NCBI GenBank assembly: GCA_003573635.1
Contig: QUTJ01031211.1
Location: forward strand, 1-10,379
DNA: 10,379 nucleotides
Direction: 5' to 3'
DNA from: Goniomonas avonlea
Lineage: Eukaryota > Cryptophyceae > Goniomonadida > Goniomonadaceae
Below, piece after piece: positions 1 through 7,100 of this stretch. The notes beneath the pieces are model-generated. The model searched no databases, had not been told where the DNA came from, and saw only the letters and a list, made by a program, of their open reading frames with translations. Position 1 is the first letter of the stretch. Every line of letters starts with the position of its first letter. A program made the translations under genes and the position numbers.

Positions 1-469
1 GTTGCCTCGTTATCAAACTTCTTCAAACGACCTCCACTCGTCAACGCGAGAGGGATGCGCTATGCCACAGTGTCAAAGTGCCGCAACAAGTGTCACGCAG
101 GTGAATCGAGTTGCATACGGAATGCTGGCCGAGGGAGAAGGAGTGGAGCAGTCTCTCTCCCGCCGCCTCATGGCTGTAAGCATACTGTCTCTGAGCAACT
201 TTTATGTCTGTCTGTCGAGAGTGAAAGTGAGCGAGAGAAGGAGAGAGAGGAGGGGTGTTGACAGAGAGATAGCGAGGAAGAGACATAGAAGAGAGAGGAA
301 GAGCGAAGGGAGGAATACCGAGAGTGAGTGAGCGCGAGAGTGAGTAGATGATCTGGCCGTTATGCTCCGAGATTTTCCTCACACTTACTCACACCCCCTT
401 GGCCCTATCAAGGACCATGCATGAATCGGTGCAGAACAGGATCCTGTCATGTTTTGATTGCCTGCACAG
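1..469. other. Upstream intron sequence, purine-rich in part
   Basis: I find no coding segment that fits the family here. About 196-345 is a GA-rich tract on the + strand (repeated gagag/gaggaag), which keeps frames open by composition only. The segment ends in a plausible acceptor, the sequence ttgcctgcacag at 458-469, directly before exon 1. The previous exon of the gene must lie upstream of the window. Confidence 0.5.
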
Positions 470-688
470 GTGCCTTTCCTGGGCAAGGATACGCCCGCAG
501 AGTCCTCTGAGTTCGCCCACCCGGACGTGCTAATTCTTCTCACGCTGCTCGCGTACTCTCACCAAGGGCTCCGGCTGTCAGACTTGCGGAGGCTGGTTGT
601 CAGACTCAAGGCCCAGCTCAAGCAAGAGGGGGGGCCGCTGAGGCTGCGCGCTGCGTACAAGCTCTTTGACCGGTGTGTGACAGATATC
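470..688 (+). CDS. Exon 1: DUF3645 segment
   Basis: Translation begins VPFLGKDTPAESSEFAHPDV, followed by LLTLLAYSHQGLRLSDLRRL and AYKLFDRC. The S-E-F-A-H-P-D-V block followed by a 'LAY..QGLR' helix is the hallmark I know for DUF3645, the short domain just after DUF3638. The acceptor is cag at 467-469 and the first codon is complete (phase 0). The 3' end is not fixed: the frame stays open to a TAA at 722. Phase-0 donors are possible at 677 (gtgaca) or 689 (gtgtct); 689 was chosen arbitrarily. A variable linker is expected here in the family, so alignment does not decide it. Confidence 0.82.
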
Positions 689-1023
689 GTGTCTCGCTGC
701 CAGAAAGCGTGCACCACTGCCTAAAGTGCGCCCGCACCTTGCTTCACTGCCACTAAAGTAACAAACCTTGCCCACTGCCAAGCGCGCACACATCTGATCT
801 CACTGCCCGTACAGACCTTGTCTCAAACAAGCGCATTCAAACCTTGTCTCACTGCCACCAACGGGTGTCCAAACCATATCTCACGCAGGTGGGTGGAGGA
901 TGCGCAGATAGCTCGTCGAACCCGTGCTGTGAGGGCACCTGGGCAACCTCCCCTCACCCCCCTCGGGGTTATGCCACTTCAGGTCTGCTAAGTGGCACTC
1001 TTGCACACGCGCATGCCAGTAGC

Positions 1024-1112
<89 letters not shown>

Positions 1113-4100
1113 CACCCCCCTCGGGGGTATGCCGCTGCAGGTCTGCTAATGACTCTTGTACACGCTCATGCCAGTAGTAGCCTCCCCTCGCCCCTCTCGG
1201 GGTTATGCCTCTGCCGGTCTCTGCCAAGTGATCAAGTGTGGAGCAATACGGATTCTTACCAGCAGTCGTAGCAGTTTCGCTTCTAGTACAATGTTTTTTT
1301 TTGGCGGGGGAATCTGTTGATGACAGAATAGTCTGATCTGATTGCCTGTTTGAGAAGGATTTCTCTTGGTGGTCTCGCTCTGGTTATAGTCCTGGACCAA
1401 TCCGCCAAAAGAAACTATCCTTTGAAAAGGGAACCATTGTGCTGAAAATGTCGTACCAGTACGACATAATCGTACCGGTACGACCTTTTGACCAGAAGAC
1501 ACGAGGTATCACCAGGCAGGTCTTGCTGCAAGTCTGCCACCAAGTGTGCACAGACTGTAGCCCACTTGCCACAAAGCGTGTACAAAACCTTGTCTCACGA
1601 TACAGTGGCGCAAGTCGCTTATTATCGCTTCTCACTCCTCTCTCTGGCTCTCTCTCCTCTTCTTCTGTGGTCTCTATTTCTCACTCTCCTCTTCGAGTTG
1701 CGCTTTCCGACTCAAGTCTCTAAATCTCCCTTCTCTTGGGAGAGCTGCTCTCACCGTCTCCACTCACCGCCATCAGTGTGTTTACGTGATCTCGCAGCTC
1801 TTCCAGGCCGATGACAAAGAGCAGCTTGCGACACTACTGCAACTCCTGGGGCGAAGGAGGGAGGTTGTCACCTACTACTGCACAGAAATCGTCTTCCCCA
1901 AGTGTTTACAGCATCGTGTGCGCAAGCTGAGTGCCACTGGTGATAAAATATTGTGATGCTGTTGTGGGTGCGTTTGCGTCGTTGTGTTGGGTTGTGCGTG
2001 TGTGGCTCTGGAGTGATGTGTGAGTGGTGTTTGAGTGTCTGTGGTGCTGTGGTGTGTGCTGTGTGCTGTGTGGTGTGCTGTGTGTTTCGTGGTGTGTATG
2101 TGTGTGGGTGTCGTATCGACAATCACTTGACCTACAGGGTGAGGACATGTTGTGGTGCTGGGGTGTGTTGCGCGCAGGATGCTGGTTCTATGTGTATGCG
2201 CGCGTTGCATTTAAGCCACAACTGACCCACCAACAGGAGAGGAAATGGGAAGTGCGGCCGTGTTTGGCGTGCGACTTGGGTTCAGCGGCACACCCAGTAG
2301 CTTGCTACCCCTCGACCTTGGCCTCTGTCGGTATGACACTTGACTTTGATGACGCACAACACTTGGTTGTGAGCCCGTATCCTGACATTTGCTTCTCTCC
2401 CACCGAAACGTTATCAATATGACTTTATCACCCTTGTCAGTGTCAGTCGTGTCAAAGGTGTCAGGCGCAGTCGTGTCGAAAGTCGTGGCAAAGGTGTCCG
2501 TGACAAGGTTTTTGTAGAACAGAAGCAAGGTCAAATTGATAACTTTTTTGTTGGCTTCTCTGACACTGAGACCTTGTCTGACACTGAGACCTTGTCTGAC
2601 GCGACTGACACTACGCTGGCACGATTAACACTGACACAACACCGACACGATCGATACTAACGACATGACGCCTCTCTTACTGACACGACCTTCTCTGGCA
2701 CTCTGAGACAACGTTACGAGCTTGCGTCCTCCCCACTCTGTTGGCCTCTGTCAGCCCAGTGATCCAGCCTGGGATTGCCGAACCCAGCTGGAGTGGCTCT
2801 GGCGTTTGATTTGGAGATGAATCGACCTGCTGAATTGCAACTATCTGACATCGATCCGCAGATACGAGGAAGGATCCGAGGGTCGCATTGTAAGCACGCT
2901 GACCTCTGCTTCCCACGTGTCCGCCGCCATCTTATGCAGTTGGACGGTCCGTCTTGTTGTAGCTTGTTTGTCCTGGTGCTGATGGAGACAGACACACCAC
3001 ACTAGCTTGTCCCGATTGCGCCTGTTCATTGTTGTCGAGAGAGAGGGAGAGAAAGTCGGTGAGAGATATTCGAGTGACAAAGGGAAGCGATCAAGAGCTA
3101 ACGTCGAGAAACCCCGAGAGGGCATGCATATATCACCGTCGAGGTATTTTGGGGGTTCGGTGAGTCACGACTCAGCACTGCCTTCCGCAGGTCGAGTCCT
3201 TCCTCAAGACCATTGCCTGCCACTCGCCGCCACTGCACGCCTTCATCGACGTGGGAGCGAACATCACCGGCTTGAGCAACCGCGAGGTCGCCGTTTGCCT
3301 GCTGGAGTACGGTCTGGACGCCATGCAAGGCGTCGTTTTTTTCAATGAGCAGGACGACGCTTTGGTGCAACTGCGCGGAAGATCGCAACCTGTTCCCCTG
3401 GAGCAGTGTGGAGTCCACCCTTCTCGTCGCTTTACCTTTTACGATCAGGTATCGGTTTTTGCATAATCAGATATATTAGGATAGAAGCGTGAGCGGTATG
3501 GGTCGAGAGAGCACCTCAATGGGAACGGGGACGGCGAGGAGAGTATCCTTCTGCCCTCCCCTCTCAGATAGGGGAGAGGGGAAAGGGAGAGAGAAACGGT
3601 AGAACGAGAGGTTTGATTCGAATTGAGAAGTCTTTCTTGTTTCTTCCACCTGACGGCCTTGGCAGGTCCACACGACAGGCTTGGACATCAAGCAGTCACT
3701 GTCAGCCTGCGCTGCTGTCAGTGTGGCAAAGGACTCCACCCTTCGCGACTACGCACAGGTAGCTTGCCCTCTCCCTCCCTGACACACTGCGGCCAAGGAC
3801 TCCTCCCTCCGTTGAGGGTGCAAGCCACGCAGAAATTGCATGTTATCAGACGGGGAGAGGGAGGTGCAAGCCATGCACGAGTTGCATGTTATCAGACGGG
3901 GAGAGGGAGAGGGTGCAAGCCACTTTCCTCTCCTTGCATCACTGTGGCCAAAGACTCCACCCTCCGTCATGCCTTCTCCCCTCTCCTCTGATACACGAAA
4001 GCGCGGGACACCACGTGCTATGCGCTCTGTCTTCCGTCTCTGTCTGGCAGGCAAACGCGTCCTGGACTGGCTGGGCATATTTCTCAGGAATGTTTGGATA

Positions 4101-7100
4101 TGCATGTGTGCTGTGCCGTGAAGCCTGACCTGTGTTCGCTGCACTCTAACGTTCAATTTCTCTGGCTGGCCTGTAAGTCCTCACCAGTGATGAGCTAACG
4201 CAGGAGTGCTGATTCCTCAATCTAGCCCGAGCTTTCAGAATTGGTCTCCAGCTAAGAACTAATGCAGGGGTGCTGGCGTATGCGAGGCCTTGGGCGAGGA
4301 CAAACACTCAAGCTCTTCGTCATCGAAGAGGTCTGTTGGTTGTTTCCTGCTCTGTTGTGGTTCGGTCGAGTTGAGAGTGTGGGCGGGAGCAGTTCCATTA
4401 GCTGCGAGGCGACGTCGCATGCCCCTTCTCCACTCCCTCCTCCACTCCGCCCTTCTCGCTCTCCTCGCTCTCCCCCGCCCTCCCTGTTTCCCTCTCCCCG
4501 CTGTCCCGCCTTACCTCCTATCTTCCTCTCCCTTCTCTCTCCCTTCCCCCCCCCCTCTCCCTCTTCCCTTATCCCTCTCCCCCACTTCCACTCCCCTCTC
4601 CCTCTCCCTTATCCCTCCCCCCCCTCCCCGTTGCACCCCCTCGCTATCTAACAGCAACCCCCCAGGTCGCGGCATTAGTGCGTGCCGTCGCCAACACAGG
4701 GGATCTCGTCCGCGATGTCGTGGCCTGGCTTGTGGTCAATTCCCTCCGCGTTGAAAAGGTAGTGCCCACACACCTCCCTGAATTTTTGTGCTGTGTTGTA
4801 GATGTAAGAGGAGAACTCTCCACCCTGGACGGTTTTAGGTCGCGGCGTTAGTGCAGTCGCCCTCATTAACTACTTCCAAGAATCTTGTCATCTCAGGCAT
4901 TTGTACATTTAGCAGTCTAAATCACGCCCAAACTCAGACTTTGTTCTCCCGCTGCGATGGTAAACATCCCTCTACTCAACTATTTTGACTCGGGACTATG
5001 CCGTACAAGATCGCGTTATTGCCCCCACAAAACTGTGCCAGGAGCTCTGAGAAAGAGACAAGTCGAGAAGAAGACATCTCATGATCTTTATCTTTGAATC
5101 GTCGAACTGATCGTTTATTTATCTTTTCTTGAGGCAACTTGCACCGATAGGCCCTACTATTTTCCGTACCTTGTTGATCCCTAACACAACGCGTCCAGGT
5201 CCAGGCTGGGCGGTTGCGAACGCTACAGTGCGCGAGTGTGTGGCGCGCCGAAGCGTTTGCCAGCCTCATGGCTGCCTCGGCCGTGCGAGCTCCTCCACCC
5301 TCATGTTCCTTGGGCATCAGCACTAGTCGCAGACGCTCGCAGCGCGGACCTGCCGCGCGGAGCAGGTAAGCGCCTGGGATATCGTCGCAGTAGCTGGAGT
5401 CGATCGCACTTCGTAGACCGCTAGTTGTTTGCTGCGTGTTGCTCTTCCTGACGCTTTTTTCTGAGTAGATGCGTTGCAATTGCCGTTATTGCAATACTCG
5501 TTTGCCAACACGAGCTGCAAGCCATTGCTATCACTCTAGTGTTCGAAGACTATCCTCAGTTGACAGGCTGGCATAGATCGCTACAGCACACCAGAGAAGG
5601 GTGAGAACACAACACACAAGGGTGAGCTCTCCGCACCACAGCAGGGCTGGGAGCACGAGGAGTGAGGAGTTCTCTAGTTGAAAAAATGTGTGGACAACTA
5701 CAGGTGTCCAAAGTATTGTCAGCTTTCGTCACACTGTGCCAAATCTTGACACTTGTCACAATGTACACCTGTCAGATCTCATCTGTACAGTTGGCTCGGT
5801 GTCAGATCTCGTCAGAGTTGACACGGTGCCGTTTCAGACTCGTCAGCTGCAACAGGGACTCTCCAGGCGGTTTTCCGAGTTCACGACCTTCTCAATCCTC
5901 AAAGACCAGACCAGTCGGAGGCCTGGCTGTTCTCTCCAGGCTGCTGCTCACTGACCTGTTTGATCCTCAAAAGACTCTGAGGCACGCCCAAACAGGTACC
6001 AGTCGGAGGCCTGGCTCCGCGAGTGCGCCGCCCTGTTTGTGGAGCCTCTGCAGTTCGACGTGGATGGGGAGGTGCCTGTTGCTGAGACCTTTGCCGAGAC
6101 GCTGCAAAAGGCCGAACTCGAACACCGGCACTTCCTTCGGCGAGTCGAGCAGGTGGCCTCAGCTTTTAGGACCGCTCCTCTGGTTGCCGCTCCACTCTCT
6201 CCTTCTCTGTCTTTGCCCCAGTTACCGCTCTGTCCTCTTCCTTTGCTCGCCCCCGCGACTGTTTTCTGTCGCCATCCTCTTCATCCCCGTCGCTTACTCA
6301 GAGAGCTAGAGTCGGGTGTGATGTCCAGTTGCAGGCCGAGAGAGCGGGCAATTTGGTGAGTAAGAGAGTGTGTGAGAGCGTCAGGAGGGCACACGTGTCA
6401 GAGAGCTAGAGTCGGGTGTGATGTCCAGTTGCAGGAGAGAGCGGCCAATTTGGCGAGTAAGAGGGTACCACAACATCTAAGGGATACTGTGTGTGTTTGC
6501 CGTCTCCCAACCAAACATCATAATGTCACACACAGACACAGGTCATCTGACAGCTCTCACTTGGTCCTTCTAAACCTGCACCTGGTGTGCAACATGCACC
6601 GAGGATAATGAACGTGATCCCAATTGATTAAAACTGGATAGTCATTTAACGCCGAACAGCACGAGACGCTCAAGAAGATTCTGGAGCTGGATGTTAGCGA
6701 CAACGCTGTGAGCGAGTCGCCACGAGAACAGGCCCCTGGCGCGAGGACACGCTTCGAGGTGCTTCCAGTTCTGCACTGACACGGAAAATTCGCGCTTACA
6801 CCTTGCACTCACACTTAGCCTCACACTGACACTGTGACAATGACACTAGTGTCCTAGTCGAGTACGGTATCGTACCAGTACGACGTTTTTTTTCCGATGA
6901 CAGAATTTTCTGATCTGATTGCCAGTTTGGGAGGAATTCGGACCCTTTGTGGTCTCGCTCTGNTTTCAATCCTGGNCNANTCNGCCANAAGAAACACTAT
7001 CTATGCCCATTTGAAAAATGAACCGTCGTACTGAAAATGTCGTACCAGTACGGCATATGTAGTACTAGCACGACGCTCGCCTAGGAGGCACTAGCAGTTC

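Noticed and set aside
2-331. 109-codon open frame at the window start
   Set aside because: No family match; the second half follows a GA-rich tract, and Arg/Glu richness is compositional. It lies in what reads as intron.
1440-1484. Operator-like palindromes (cgtaccagtacgac, cgtaccggtacgac)
   Set aside because: The same blocks recur at the ends of the second MITE-like copy, so they are better explained as element termini than as regulatory sites.
2741-2752. 12-base match (ttggcctctgtc) between intron 3 and the end of exon 3
   Set aside because: A match this short is expected by chance several times in 10 kb, so it was not counted with the exon-edge copies.
4262-4754. Pro/Leu/Ser-rich long frames through 4422-4640
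   Set aside because: Only the first 21 codons (exon 7) match the family; the rest is a pyrimidine tract and the frame disagrees with exon 8.
4976-5479. 167-residue open frame on the - strand
   Set aside because: It is antisense to exon 9, which has family similarity and phase support on the + strand; the antisense product shows no recognisable domain.
5662-6309. 215-codon open frame on the + strand
   Set aside because: Its frame differs from that of exon 10, which carries the family match; the translation is composition-driven Ser/Leu/Cys-rich sequence.
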